NCBI RefSeq assembly: GCF_016097555.1
Contig: NC_054708.1
Coordinates: 22,384,443 to 22,448,442 of the forward strand
Direction: 5' to 3'
From: Gigantopelta aegis
Lineage: Eukaryota; Mollusca; Gastropoda; Neomphalida; Peltospiridae
DNA: 64,000 bases
The first letter of the stretch is position 1, and every line of letters starts with the position of its first letter. The translations under genes and the position numbers were made by a program. Shown piece after piece: positions 1 through 40,164 of this stretch. The notes beneath the pieces are model-generated. The model saw nothing but the letters and a program-made list of their open reading frames with translations, was not told the origin of the DNA and did no database searches.

Positions 1-341
1 GGATCACAGTCGAGGCATGGGATTTTTTATCGAGATACCGACTCCAAACCCTGAGTGAGTGCACCGCAAGGCTCAATGGGTAGGTGTAAACCACTTGCAC
101 CGACCAGTGATCCATAACTGGTTCAACAAAGGCCATGGTTTGTGCTATCCTGCCTGTGGGAAGCGCAAATAAAAGATCCCTTGCTGCCTGTCGTAAAAAG
201 AGTAGCCTATGTGGCGACAGCGGGTTTCCTCTAAAAACAGTGTCAGAATGACCATATGTTTGACGTCCAATAGCCGATGATAAGATAAAAAAATCAATGT
301 GCTCTAGCGGCGTCGTTAAATAAAACAAACTTTACTTTACT
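1..341 (+). mobile_element. tRNA-headed SINE, 5' cut by window edge
   Basis: This copy carries the shared SINE body (dinucleotide-rich middle, CATAAAAGATC-like block, GACAGCGGGTTTCC block) and ends in GTCGTTAAATAAAACAAAC. Its upstream part matches the minus-strand copy at 50705-51094 almost throughout, so both belong to one subfamily. The tRNA-like head lies outside the window. Confidence 0.8.
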
Positions 342-489
342 ATAATTCCGTTTGTTAATTACTACCATAAGTATAACAAAGCAAGCACTCAGTCTTATGA
401 AGTATTTTTCACCACATCGGATATAGATTGTGAGGCGGCATAAATAACGCAATGGGTATTTCACTTATATTTTCTTAAAGAAATGTCAT

Positions 490-492
<3 letters not shown>

Positions 493-546
<54 letters not shown>
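493..546. repeat. (AT)n microsatellite
   Basis: About 27 uninterrupted AT units. Confidence 0.95.
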
Positions 547-550
<4 letters not shown>

Positions 551-600
551 CACATGGGCAGAATGACATATTGGTAACAACGGTAAATGAAAGAGGACAG

Positions 601-905
601 CTGGTAATCTCAGTCAGACCGACTAAAGTAAACTGTAGGCGTCACTTACCCAAAATATATGAAGGTTTGTAATATCTATAGCTGGTAATCCTAGTCTCAC
701 GACTTGGTAAACTGTAGGTTAATTGAATATTATATGTGTGGGAAAGACCGCTGGTAATCTAAAGTCATAACGACTAAAGTAAACTGTAGGCGTCTCTTAC
801 CCTGAAGTTACGAATACTAGTAGTTATAATATCTATAACGGGTAATCCTAGTTTCATGACTTGGTATATTGTAGGTCATTTGAATATTGTATGTAGGGAA
901 GACTG
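601..905. repeat. Tandem duplication, 150-bp unit, two copies
   Basis: The unit starts with CTGGTAATCT at 601 and again at 751. Each unit has two related halves, both running from CTGGTAATC to AACTGTAGG or a close variant, so this is a small higher-order repeat. No coding sense was seen. Confidence 0.75.
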
Positions 906-1644
906 AAGATAATAATTAATTATTCTAAGGTGGATTACTGTTTTAACTGTGAGAGGTGACTATATCCCTAATTGCCAAGTAATTAAGTTTAACATGTGGT
1001 ACTCAGCCTAGAGGTGGTGTGACACCGGTTGTAACAAGCCACGTATGTGCTGTAACCCTTACCTGGTATTCTATAATACATATTTGAAGGTAAACTAGAG
1101 CCAGCCACTCGGGTAGAAAACTACCCGATACAGGGAGATCTATATGTATAGGTTGGAATATTTGGAAAGTCATTGTTAAACTCGTTGCGTGTTTCTGATT
1201 CGGTTGCCGGGTAACTGAATGGTAGAGCTTATCAGTTACCGGTAACGGCGTTGGAAGCTCCGTGACAGTCTGGGACTTGAATTTTGTGAGAAATGGAGGG
1301 AACCGCGAAAACTTAAACGTTGGAGACAAACAAAAAAGTTGAACGTCGTCGCCGCCATCGCCGGCCAAGTCAAGGCACGCGGTAAATAACGTCAGTAGAA
1401 GGAAGTACGAGGGGTGATTGATAAGTTCGTGGCCTAAGGTAGGAGGAGTCAGTTTTACAAAATCAAATACAGTCATTTTTCAACATAGTCCCCTCCTACA
1501 TTAAAACACTTAGTCCAGCGGTCATGGAGCAGACGGATCCCTTCTGCGTAGAAGGCGCCATTTTGGACCCTCAGAAAGTGGTCCATAGCATTCATAATAA
1601 CACAGCGTAGGTTTGTTTTAATGTTAATTGGGTAGTAGCTGGAG

Positions 1645-3538
1645 GCATCAATTAAAAATCCGCAGTGTCTTGATTGCAGTGATTTAGATTCAAACTAATT
1701 GGTCTGATTGCTAGCCCCTAAGCAACTAAAGTGTAAGTTATTGCATAATCGACAGGTGAAACCCTAACAATTAATTGAATCGTATATGAACGCTAAAAAT
1801 ATTTAAAGTACATTTGCATATAGTTGTAAATCTTCCACTGTGATAGTTCTCCCTCGTCTAAAGAAAGACTCGTCCTGAGTCCGAAATGTTGTAGCACAAA
1901 TACACAGTTCCATCTATCAGACAGGTTTTCCGCTTGTACCGTAATTTCGTTGAGTCAGTTGGTTAGTGTTCACGTTGTCTGAGGCAATTGTAGATGGGCA
2001 TCTTGAGTTCGAATCCAGTCACAGTCGGTGATGGTGTTGTCGTCTGTATAAACAAATACATGGTTTTTGGCTACATGAATGTCAAGCTTACATTTTAAAC
2101 TTAATTTACTTGTTATTGAAAATTAATAACAATAATTGATAGGTATTGAAATAAGTACATGTACATTTGAGTTAGCATTTAGAAAAAAATATTTTAAACA
2201 GAACATTTGTAATGGACATAGATTTGCATGACATTCACAATTTTTTTTGCCAAATAACCACTTACCGTTTTGACAGACCGTGTCGCTTGGGAAGTTCCGT
2301 TATGTAGAATTCCGTGATAAATTAGTCGTCTGGATTTTGGGTTTTCGTTGACACGAATATTGATGCATTTCTGTTGGTCCAACAGTTCTGTAAGTTCTAT
2401 TTCTGTCAAATCTTGATTAGAAAAAGTTCTGTTTCGCAAGATTGTGCTCGTATCAATTATACTTGGTCCAGTTATACTGGGCTGTACTTGGATGTAGAAG
2501 CGTCATGTAGATTGTGTTGTAGTCCCTTCGCTGTACATAGTCAGGTAGATGTTCATTTTACTCGCTTAGCTGAAGGTCGATGTTGATCTTGCTGTTGTAC
2601 TCATACATTTGGTAATATAGAATTGAAATATGTCGTGGCCATCAACAATCTCAACTCTGCCATTTACCTTGGTGTATTCGTCTGGCTGTAGAATAAGTAG
2701 ATTTTCGTTGTATTCTCTGTGCTTGACCGAATGCTTCTTTTCCAGATTCGCTTCAATGTGAGAGTGTTGAATCAATTAAAAATCCGCAGTGTCTTTGTTG
2801 CTGTGATTAGTTTCAAACTAATTGGTCTGAAGTCTTAAGTTGATATTGCCCTGCATCTCCACCAATTAACACAGCGTAATGTTTTTCTGATGAATGTTGA
2901 TGAAGCACCAGAATAGACAAGTTCGTGATGTAAATTATTGTAGTTTACTTTCCAAACATGAAACAAGATTAATAAATTACCATCATGGTGATACAGATAA
3001 AATATATATTGTCTAAGCTCTTAGGTGAACGATAGAGTTGACACTATGACTGAGACCTCAAGGGTCTCCCCCCCCCCCTAGGTCTCACCTCCTCTCTCTG
3101 TCTCTGTGTCTCTATATTTTCTTCTGTCACTTTCTGTTTTTTCTTTTATAAGACTCGTCTAAAATGGTTACGTCTTACTGTTCCTTTGGAAATTATTTCC
3201 CGTCAATGGCATTTCCCTATGCACATACCCAGAGTAAGACCTCTTTGTGAATTGTGTTACATGATAAATTATAATAGTTATCTGCCGACATAAGAAGTAA
3301 TACTTAATTGTTGGCAGACCGGGTATTAGTTGGGGGCATCAATTAAAAGTCCGCAGTGTCTTGATTGCAGTGATTTAGTTTCAAACTAATTGGTCTGATT
3401 GCTAGCCCCTAAGTAACTAAACTGTACGTTATTGCATAATCGACAGGTGACACCCTAACAATTAATTGAATCGTATATGAACGCTAAAAATATTTAAAGT
3501 ACATTTGCATATAGTTGTAAATCTTCCACTGTGATAGT
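1645..3538. repeat. Insertion inside the mariner, bounded by ~205-bp direct repeats
   Basis: Positions 1645-1851 and 3329-3538 are direct repeats that differ at only a few sites. Both start GCATCAATTAAAA and end CTTCCACTGTGATAG. A third, shorter copy of the repeat start lies at 2771-2840. The last bases of the repeat are mariner coding sequence, so the left copy probably arose by duplication during or after insertion, not as a normal target duplication. The class of the inserted DNA is unknown. Confidence 0.65.
2194..2775 (-). pseudogene. Exon-like fragment of unknown origin within the insertion
   Basis: Two open stretches on the minus strand read as ordinary protein (for example ILQPDEYTKVNGRVEIVDGH and SNQDLTEIELTELLDQQK). 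The second ends at a good donor, ACG followed by GTAAGT at 2265. This looks like a piece of a spliced gene carried inside the inserted DNA. I do not recognise the family, and the fragment is broken. It could also belong to the coding part of an unrecognised mobile element. Confidence 0.35.
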
Positions 3539-4221
3539 AACATTATCATCTGTGGCAAAATGATGACCACCGAGCTCCTTTTTCATTTTCGGGAAGAGGT
3601 AGTAGTCAGAGGGCGCCAAAATCAGAAGTTTGAATCCATATTTCTGGATAGCAGCCATGGCTACTGTGGACCCAACGTGCTGATAAATTGGACATTTGAA
3701 GTTCGTTGTGGATGACTGCATGGATGCGTTCCTGCGAGATACCCAACTCAGTGGCAATGTAACGTTCCGTTACTCGTCTGTCTGTCATGAATATTGGCAA
3801 TGGTCTCCTGTGTGGTGACGGTGACTGGCCTTCCCAGACGGGTGTCGTCTTCCAGACTCTCCCTGCCACGTTTGAATTCAGCAGCCCACGTCTTCACCAT
3901 GCTGTATGAAGGGGCATCTTCCCCTACTGTGATCACCATGTCTTCATGGATCTCCTTGGGTGTTAAGCCCTTGTGACTGAGATAGGGGATGACTGCACGG
4001 TGGCCGATGTTGTCCATATTATCAGAAACCACCGATTCTCAATGTTTAATTATATGCAACAGAAAAACAACTCAAGTTAGTAACTTCAAACATTTTGTGT
4101 AATCATTCAATAAGTTGAACTGCACTCAAATTCAGTGAAACGTGCAGTTCATGTACTTCTGCCTTAGGCCACGAACTTATCAATCACCCCTCGTATAGGT
4201 CTGCTAAAAATATAATTATCA

Positions 4222-4445
4222 TTATGCGTTTTTTGTTGTTGCGCTTATACTAGTAAATATCACCACCACCACCATCACCACCACCAAAATAAACAACCAA
4301 ACAAAAACTACCCTCAAAAAAAAAAGAAAAAAAGAAAAGAAAAAAAAGGACCCCCCCCCCCCCCCCCCCCCCAAGCAACAAGGACAAAACGAAAAAATAA
4401 CCTCACAAAAACAACAACAAAAAACCCCACCAACCCACACCCACC
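4222..4445. repeat. Low-complexity CAC, A-rich and C-run block
   Basis: A CAC-triplet tract, an A-rich tract and a run of more than 20 C follow one another. The 72-residue minus-strand open frame here is a by-product of composition. Confidence 0.85.
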
Positions 4446-4583
4446 CACAAGAGGCTTGTCATCTTTTTGAGCTTCGCTATTTAATTAAACAAATTTGTCA
4501 GTAGTAGATAATTCATTAACTTGTGTTATTTTAAGCCATTGCTTTATTCAGTTTATAATTATTTATTTTTTAAAGAAAAAGTT

Positions 4584-4813
4584 AAAAGTTTGTTTAGATT
4601 AACGACACCACTAGAGCTCACTGATTTTGGACCTCTAGTTTTAGAAAGGAAACCCGCTACATTTGTCCATTACTAGCAAGGGATCTTCTATATATGCACC
4701 ATCCCACAGACAGGATAGAACATACCACGATCTTTGATACATCAGTTCACTGACTGAAATGAGAAATAGCCCAATGGCTCACCGACAGGAATCGATCATA
4801 AACCGACCGTGCA
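4584..4813 (-). mobile_element. tRNA-headed SINE, worn copy
   Basis: Reverse orientation. It starts with the complement of the TAACGACACCACTAGAGC tail and ends in the remains of box B (AATCGATC). The box A end is lost. Confidence 0.8.
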
Positions 4814-4892
4814 AAGAAATATCCACTAATTAGTAGGTGCTCAAGAGAATCGCTATTCCACATGTCAGAAGTACCAAATAAAAAACCCACCA

Positions 4893-5285
4893 GGACATAA
4901 GGCTGGTTGGTACAGGGTTCGCAGCCCTGTTCTGGCTCCCACCCAGAGCGAGTTTTAACGACTCGGTGGGTAGGTGTACAGGGCCGTAGCTAGGATGTTT
5001 TGTTTTGGGGGGGGGGGGGGGGGACTGAGTAGTTAATAGTCTAAAACTCCTTTTCTTTAAGTTTCTATAATGCTTTCCGAATTTTTTCTGGCCCCCCCCC
5101 CCCCCCCCCCCCCGCTAATTACGGCCCTGGTGTACGACCACTACACCGTCTTCTCTCTCAATAACCACTAACCCTATGTCCTGGACAGACAGCCCAGTTA
5201 TCTGATGTGTGTGTGCCCAGGATAGCGTGCTTGAACCTTAATTAGATAAAAGCACGAAAATAACTTGAAATGAAATGAAATGAAA
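4893..5285 (+). mobile_element. Second SINE family, interrupted by a MITE
   Basis: The head holds a box-B-like GGGTTCGCAGCCC and the body reads CCAGAGCGAG...GGTAGGTGTA. After the nested element at 4979-5129 the body resumes with CACTACACC...TTCTCTCTCA and ends CTTGAACCTTAATTAGAT plus a TGAAA repeat tail. It is the same family as 9061-9330. Confidence 0.8.
4979..5129. mobile_element. hAT-like MITE, 151 bp, 5-bp target duplication
   Basis: The ends CAGGGCCGTAGC and TTACGGCCCTG are inverted, flanked by GTGTA on each side (4974-4978 and 5130-5134). It holds a G run and, inverted, a C run that could pair. It is inserted in the SINE that surrounds it. Confidence 0.85.
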
Positions 5286-5689
5286 TGTTAGGGTTTAATT
5301 TTCAAAAAAGTTAATCAAAGGGAAATTCGTGAATTTAAAATTCTGTTAATTTATAAAATCGTATAGTACAATGTTTCAGAAATATCCCAGCAAAACTAGA
5401 TTTAGGAGAGGACAGACACAACTTGATTGACAGACACCGGGCAGACAGACACCAGACAAATGAGTATTACAAAAGCTCTCTGACGAATGTCATAGCGAAG
5501 GTAAAATTTCTATTTAATTATTATTTTTTTTTTTTAAACTCTAGGAGAAACTATAGACCTTTGAATGTTAATTTTTTTGTTATTTTTATTGCTATTTTAA
5601 AATATTTGTTTGTGAAGATTGCCCCCCAAAATCATAGGACCCAGTTTTAGAACTATTCGATCAAAACTTTAGGAGAAAATAGACATTTA

Positions 5690-7641
5690 GGGCCAATTTC
5701 ATATGTCTGGGTTTCGAAACACTGGGTTATATCAAAACCTAGGTTTAACACTGGTTTACGTAAAACGCTGAAAAACCTGACCCGTGGTGTATTTCACATG
5801 TGTGTGTTTTACCCGTGTTTACAAAACCACGCTTTTTACATGGGTTACCCACAGATTTGGAAAGGGACATAAGCGAGAATAGCTTACGGTACACGTCATC
5901 ACTTTGTAGTTGAAACTCGTTACCGGTATATTGTTAGCATTCGCGTTCGAGATGGAGGATTAGCTACCTCCCCCCCCCCCCCCCCCCCCACCCCGCAAAT
6001 GTGGAGCAAACCTTCACATTCTGTCAAAAATGATGGACATATTTGGGAAAATGAGCTGGCCTGAAAGCGTTTCACCATGTATTTCCATCATTTTACTCAC
6101 AATATAATGCAAATATGAATAAACGTTTTGTTATTGGCATTTCCCTTTAATTGTAACATAATATTAAAAAACAAAAGATGGGACGCGTACGCCTGAGGGC
6201 ACCGAGATAACGTATGGTCAAATCTTCAAAACTGTGGGCCTGTACCGCCTTGTTCCCCCTTTATTAAGACGAGACAAACACGAAAGTATGTCATTATAAG
6301 ACAGCAGTCTATGACAGACGTTTATTGCTTTGATACCGGTGGTAACCGATCAGCTTTTATTACTAGTACTTACTAGTTCATACACCATAAAGAAAATGTT
6401 TATTTTTACTAATTTAATAAATAACTATATTTATTACCCCCAGTGACCACTCATAACAGGAAAAATATTTTCCGTATTTTCTTAATGAGAAATATTATGC
6501 AGTGTTGTGACGTATAATATTACTGGATGATTTGACGCTTACAAACCAATGACTTTGTCGGTACTAAATATAAAATCATCGCGATTTGGCAAACACACAA
6601 AATGACGTCATGTACTTTAATGAGTTTGCATTCACGACTGTTTTAATATTAAATTTATAACAAAATGTAATTTTAACGCAAATCATTATTTATATTTTTA
6701 GCAGAATAACGTTAACTTTTGTTTTTTAAAATTATCTGTGAACGTGATTAAAATGCAAAATTATAGCAATACCCAGGACAGTGTGTAAAGTGATTTACAT
6801 TGTTTTTATAGCCTAACATGTACGTGCATGTGCGCCTAAAATAAAGGCGTTTAGAGAAAACATAGCTGGGGTAATAAATATAATAGCAAACTCAGTACCA
6901 GTTATTATCAATGTATGTCCCGAGTGAAATACTTTTCATTTGTCACTCGCTAAAGCTCTCGACAACTAAAAATGATTTGATTTGGGACATAATTTTGATA
7001 TTAACTGGTATCTCGTTTATTATCCTTTATATATCTCAGGCGCTTTGTTGTTCATTCGCCACAAACATGGTGAAGGGGTGGATCTAATTATACAGTCATG
7101 CTAAAAAAAACCCAGGCAAAATGGCATCTTGTCTAAAGGGGGAGGGGGTTCGAACCCCCAACCCCCACCCTGTATTCGTTTCTGTACAGTGGCGTAGGCA
7201 GGATTTTGTAGGGGGGGGGGGGGCACCTGGCAGCCAAATAAACAATGATATTGAGTACGCCACTGATCACCCGTAATTTTGCCGGCCTTTGGGGGGGGGG
7301 GGTCATGGTTCCCTGCCCCCTCCCCCTGGCTACGCCACTGTTTCTGTAGTGGCTTAAAATGATCTCTAAAATACGTTCGCATTTCATGGCTCTGCAATAC
7401 TGACGTAAAACACGATTTTGCTGCCGAAATTATCCATGAAGAAAATTTACTTTGAGCAAACCCAGCGAAAAACCACCTCAAGGGCAGGTTTAAACAAGCA
7501 ATACAATTGTAACCCAGTGTTAAACTAGGATTACTGAAAACTAGACATGTGAAATGCACAGTAAACATGACCCAGGGTTTAACCTAGGTTTAAACCATGT
7601 TCCCAAAACCCACCGATAACCTAGACATATGAAATCGGCCC
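5690..7641. mobile_element. Non-autonomous PIF/Harbinger-like element, 1.95 kb
   Basis: The ends match as inverted repeats: GGGCCAATTTCATATGTCTG on the left and the complement of GGGCCGATTTCATATGTCTA on the right. Sequence akin to the ends (AACCCAGTGTTAAAC, GGGTTTAACC) continues about 150 bp inward. TTA lies on both sides (5687-5689 and 7642-7644), the usual Harbinger target duplication. No transposase is readable. A hAT-like MITE sits inside at 7187-7340. Confidence 0.75.
7187..7340. mobile_element. hAT-like MITE, 154 bp, 8-bp target duplication
   Basis: The termini CAGTGGCGTAG and CTACGCCACTG are inverted repeats. TTTCTGTA is present exactly on both sides (7179-7186 and 7341-7348), the 8-bp duplication of hAT elements. 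It holds two G runs. Confidence 0.92.
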
Positions 7642-7863
7642 TTAAATTTTAAATTGCAATTATTATTATTTTTTAAATTTAATAAAAAAAATAAAATTCA
7701 AAATTTACAATATATCTCTCTATTAGTTTGTGAAGACTGCCCCAGAGAATCAACTATCCTCTTAGTAGCCAAAAAACGGATATAAAATGTATTGATTGTG
7801 GATATTATTAACTAGGCTAGTAAGCGTATAAGCTTTTAAACCTTTTTAACGTGGCACTGTATA

Positions 7864-8442
7864 GGTTCCATTAGACCAAATCAATTCCTATTGCCGATAA
7901 TGTTAACGTTTACTAATAAAACTGATATAAGCAGCGTTTCAACACACCCAGGAAGTACAGCAATAGAAAGTGTGGCACCTCACATCTAATCTAGCTGCAA
8001 GAAAATGGGGGGTCACGTATCATTTAAGAGATTTAATTTATGTTTTTAATAGCAACCGTCATTTTTGCTGAAAATTGCAGTTCCATTTTTGGGGGTACCC
8101 CGCATTAGTTTCAACCTCTGGTATATACTGCATAACAACTGTATGACAAATAAAAGTGTATTTATTTATTGTCAATGGATAATAGTATTTGCACAAATAA
8201 TCAATGTCACATATTACTACCAATCACACCCACAGCTGCTTTTACTCCGTAAATATTTGAACTTTGACACGGTACTCTCTTCTTTGGTACTATGCAACCT
8301 TTACGTACCACTCAAATTAGATGTGAGGTGCCACACTTTCTATTGCTGTACTTCCTGGGTGTGTTGAAACGCTGCTTATATCAGTTTTATTAGTAAACGT
8401 TAACATTATCGGCAATAGGAATTGATTTGGTCTAATGGAACC
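7864..8442. mobile_element. Foldback element with perfect 127-bp inverted arms
   Basis: Positions 7864-7990 and 8316-8442 are exact reverse complements over 127 bp (GGTTCCATTAGACC... against ...GGTCTAATGGAACC), around a 325-bp spacer without similarity to a known coding region. I found no clear target duplication. The open frame at 8065-8367 spans spacer and arm and shows no protein features. It lies just upstream of the PERK first exon. Confidence 0.9.
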
Positions 8443-8670
8443 TCAAATATAGATCATAATGGCTAGGTCAACGCAGAAACTCTGACCCGGAAAGAAACCA
8501 CCTACGGAGACACGTAGCGCATGATGTCATTTCCACGTGGCCAGCCAATCGGATTACTTTATGACGATCTTCCAATGATTGTAAACAGACTGATTCACAA
8601 AAATAGTGTACACAAAATAATGTAACTTTGGCAACTTACGCCGACTTTTTAATGAAAGTGAATCACATCC
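8443..8670 (+). promoter_or_regulatory. Putative PERK promoter / 5' leader
   Basis: This stretch between the foldback element and the PERK start codon holds ATGATGTCAT (8521-8530), a palindromic E-box CCACGTGG (8533-8540) and a CCAAT box (8545-8549). An ETS-like CCGGAA lies near 8489. The E-box and CCAAT, four bases apart, resemble the parts of ER-stress elements but do not match the ERSE or ERSE-II spacing. No TATA box was seen. The transcription start is not visible from sequence. Confidence 0.4.
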
Positions 8671-36921
<28,251 letters not shown>

Positions 36922-37170
36922 CATTTAATTATTTCATTTGTTTTGTGTCTTCTAATCTCGCAATCTCCATATGAAATGTTAATTGTGTTCTAATATTATT
37001 ATTACTTATTTTGCTGAAGATGGGTATTAACTTAAATATTTTTTGTTTTTCATTTCATTACAAGTCAGGGATAATATGTGTTTTTGTCTTCACAATGTAA
37101 AGAGCTGAGATACAGGTATTACTTTTCCGACAGTGGTGAAGTCAGCTTTCGTGTTAAAGTTTAATGTTAA

Positions 37171-37541
37171 AGGGACAGACCCTAGTTTCAACCCGTGAAA
37201 ATTAACACTAAGTTTAGTTAATCTACAAACCTGTAACACATTTGGATAAAGTTACAACTGAGTCAAATATGAGTCTGTGACTTTGAAATGGTGAAATACC
37301 CTTTAAAAATAGACTAAAACTCGACTCCATAACTGTCACGTCTCGGACGCACATGCGTTTCTTTAAAATATGAAAATGCATTTTGTGGTATTAAAAACAA
37401 CAGGATAACCACAAACATTTCAAATGTACTGAAATTGATAATCTAAACCCTAAAATCTAAGTAAAGTATGATTTTAGTTATCAAAAACGGCTATAATAGT
37501 AAACAATATGCCTTAGTGTTTAAAAACTAGGGTATGTCCCT
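37171..37541. mobile_element. TTAA-type MITE, 371 bp
   Basis: TTAA on both sides (37167-37170 and 37542-37545). Ends AGGGACAGACCCTAG and CTAGGGTATGTCCCT. It is a shorter relative of 9639-10414. The flanks (GAGCTGAGATACAGGTATTA... and TTTAGATCAGTTTCTCAC...) look like an older dispersed repeat it landed in; part of that repeat also occurs near 15970-16050. Confidence 0.87.
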
Positions 37542-38896
37542 TTAAAGTTTTGCATTTAGATCAGTTTCTCACAAACCATAAGTCCTATAGGTCAATGAAA
37601 CTTGGTTTGTAGTTGTACCTATGGCTGTTCATCACAGTGCACTGAAACATTTTATGGCAGGCAGGAGTTAATTCTTTGGATTTCTTAGGGTTTTTTTTGT
37701 TACAGTTACAACTGCAAAACATCCACGAACAAAGTCATTGCATATTCAAACATCTTTTTTATTGTCTTCCAATGTGTGTTTTGTCAAATGTGTTGGATAG
37801 CACCTTATTTGTATTGCTGAAGTATTGAACATGAGTGTTTATAACTGGTTTATGGAGTTGATTCTTTAAACTTCTGCAATACACATTTTCTTATGCAGTA
37901 CACAAATCAATTTCTTCATTCACGCTATAGTGCTTCCACGGGGAATGCCTTTTTGATACTATGGAATTTACTAAAGTTATTTATTTAAGAGCCAATTGTT
38001 TTCTAAATTGCACTCAAAAATAGTGGGGTTTTTTTTTGTTATTTCCAAAACATTTTTACTTTTCTTTTTATGTTAAACCAAACTGAAATTATTTACAAAA
38101 AGAAATGTCCATAGGAGGGTGGGACGGACTATAGTGTAATGCTAATATGTGTTGTACTAATTTCTGGTTAAAATGTTTTTGTCTATCCTAAAAACTAGGA
38201 AGGAAGTTATGTACCATTTTCTTATTTATTGATTGAATGAATTCTGCATCAGGTTTAAACCAAATTAGCCATCTCTTTTTAACTTAACTAAAACAACTGT
38301 ATTTTGATAATAATATTTTTCATAAATTACATCTTGCAATAGTTGCAATGTACCATTTTTTCAGTTTTTTAACTCACATAGGTACATGTATTTTAGTTAT
38401 TTTTTCCCTCCCACAATGAACCAAGTTCAAATTATGCAATCCATTAATACTTATTGTTTTCAATTACAAATTATGATCCATATCTAGTGAATTATGAATA
38501 TACATGTATTATGTAATATTAATTATATATTTGTCCTGAAATTAGGATGAGAGGTGTTTTGATGACCTATACAACTCCCTGTTAAGCCATGCCCACATCA
38601 GAATTATAAGGTGTCAAAAAGGAATTCTTTGTGTTTACTGTATGCTAAGTTCTACTGCTTGATACCACCGGCGACTGCTTCATACCATGGGCGTTGGGTT
38701 CCTGGTTCGAGTTTCTAGGTGTTTGATTAGTACCAGTCGATGAGATACTCATGTGTGCTACGCTATATTGTTTGTGTTCATATATATAATATAATATATC
38801 TCTACAGGTGGTAAATATAGATTGATAATAAATTTGTTGTTTTTAGCAAGTGGGGGTTTGTTTTTAATCGATCTTCTTTTCCCACCCTGTGTCTAT

Positions 38897-39118
38897 ATAT
38901 ACTGATGGAAAGAAGTAAGGGAACAGATGAAATTGTAGACCAAATTTAATTTACTACTGGCATAGTAATGTCCATATTTTATAAAGTTATAATGTGGGAT
39001 TGAATGCCAGTAGCGTTGGACTGACTGCCCGTAACACGGTCAGCTTGGAACACTATGTATTGAGGGGTTAGGTTTCAGTCATATTTGCGTGTTCCCTTAT
39101 TCCTTTCTATCAGTATAT
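38897..39118. mobile_element. Tc1/mariner-type MITE, ~220 bp
   Basis: The ends are inverted: TATATACTGATGGAAAGAAG...AAGGGAAC against GTTCCCTTATTC...CTATCAGTATATA. The TATA at each edge includes the TA target. Confidence 0.78.
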
Positions 39119-39291
39119 ACACACACACATGAATCTAGACAATAGTGTAGCATGCATGAGTGTTCCATTGACTAGTACTAATTAAATACCTAGAAATTTC
39201 CAACCAGGACCCAAAAACCCGTGCTTGACACGTGTACAAATTAATTTTCTACTTGTGTCCAAAGTTAATACATATGTATCCAAATACCCAC

Positions 39292-39540
39292 CAGGGTTTC
39301 TGTCAGAGGGTAAAACAGGTATGGTGCCATACCCACATTTGTTTACCAATTTTTTTTTAGTTAACCTTTTGCCAAAAATTAATTACTCTTATCATTACCT
39401 ATGATTTTCTTAACCCTAACCCTAACCCTAAACTTAACCCATTTTCTTTTTGGGGTAGACTCCCCATACCCACTGTTGACTGTGGTTGCATTCAATTCCA
39501 TAGTGCCATACCCAAAAAATTATTTCTGGCAGAAACACTG
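39292..39540. mobile_element. hAT-like MITE, 249 bp, 5-bp target duplication
   Basis: Ends CAGGGTTTCTGTCAGAGG and the complement of CAGTGTTTCTGCCAGAAA. CCCAC lies on both sides (39287-39291 and 39541-39545). It contains a short TAACCC repeat. Confidence 0.85.
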
Positions 39541-40164
39541 CCCACCAGTCCTGATTATCAAGGTATGAAAGTAGCACTTAACTAACCCAAAGTATAGTAG
39601 CTTGCCCCCTTGTTTTGCCTAACTGAAATGTTGAATTGTTTTGCAAATTGACTACTGGGTGTCAAAATGAGTGTGTGTGTGTGGGGGGGGTGTGTCCTAA
39701 TACATACACATTTGCAAACAAAAATACCTTCATTTTGTCTGCAAAACAAATTGTAGCATGAAAAAGAAATGGGATGTACATGTATGGTTACATGTGATAT
39801 TAGTTCAATTGCTTATCTTGTCTGCAAGTACCTGTATTATGGAAGATATTGCATCAATATTGTAACAATGAAGTAAAATAGTTTTGTTTATGATGATCAT
39901 GTGTGTATGCATGCTTGTCCATCAGTGCACATGTACAGGTATTTTATAAATATCAAATTTGTTTTTCTTTATCACAGTTGTTAACAATTTAAAACTTTTG
40001 TTAAATGTTGAAAAAGTCTTATTTTTCAAATAAATTATTTAACATTTGAACTTTCTTTGTGTTTCAACAACAGTGAAAAATGCAGCTAAAACATTATGAA
40101 AACAGAAGTAACAAAATGGTATCTTCTCATGAGACATTCATATCTAGAGTGTCAATCCATCTTT

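Larger units (their letters stand above)
1408..4193 (-). mobile_element. Broken mariner transposon, split by an insertion
   Basis: The ends are inverted repeats starting CGAGGGGTGATTGATAAG, flanked by TA on both sides (1406-1407 and 4194-4195), the mariner target duplication. On the minus strand from about 4032 the transposase N-terminus is readable: GLTPKEIHEDMV, then the linker APSYSMVKTWAAEFKRG and a GRPVTV motif. It passes into a second frame near 3790 (RRVTERYIATELGISQERIH), which marks a frameshift. The piece holding the first two catalytic Asp residues is missing. LAPSDYYLFPKMKKELGG, with the third Asp, follows near 3590. The C-terminus (FLRVQNGAFYAEGIRLL and a stop at 1468) is separated from the rest by about 1.9 kb of inserted DNA. 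It cannot code an active transposase. Confidence 0.9.
36922..40034 (+). other. Probable PERK 3' UTR
   Basis: No host coding exon was seen on the plus strand after the PERK stop. AATAAA signals lie at 38827-38832 and 40029-40034; either could end the transcript. The region holds three mobile elements. It runs convergently into the minus-strand gene that ends at 40165. Confidence 0.45.

Noticed and set aside
1940-2030. Another tRNA-like stretch (CAGTTGGTTAGTG and GAGTTCGAATCC)
   Set aside because: The two boxes are too far apart and the stems do not pair. It is probably the head of a decayed SINE.
4222-4440. 72-residue Gly/Phe/Val-rich minus-strand frame
   Set aside because: Composition artefact of C runs and CAC triplets.
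8065-8367. 100-residue open frame inside the foldback element
   Set aside because: It spans spacer and arm, and has no motif or homology; it is probably chance.
39410-39432. Telomere-like TAACCC triplet repeat
   Set aside because: Only about three units, inside a hAT-like MITE. It is not evidence of a telomere or fusion point.
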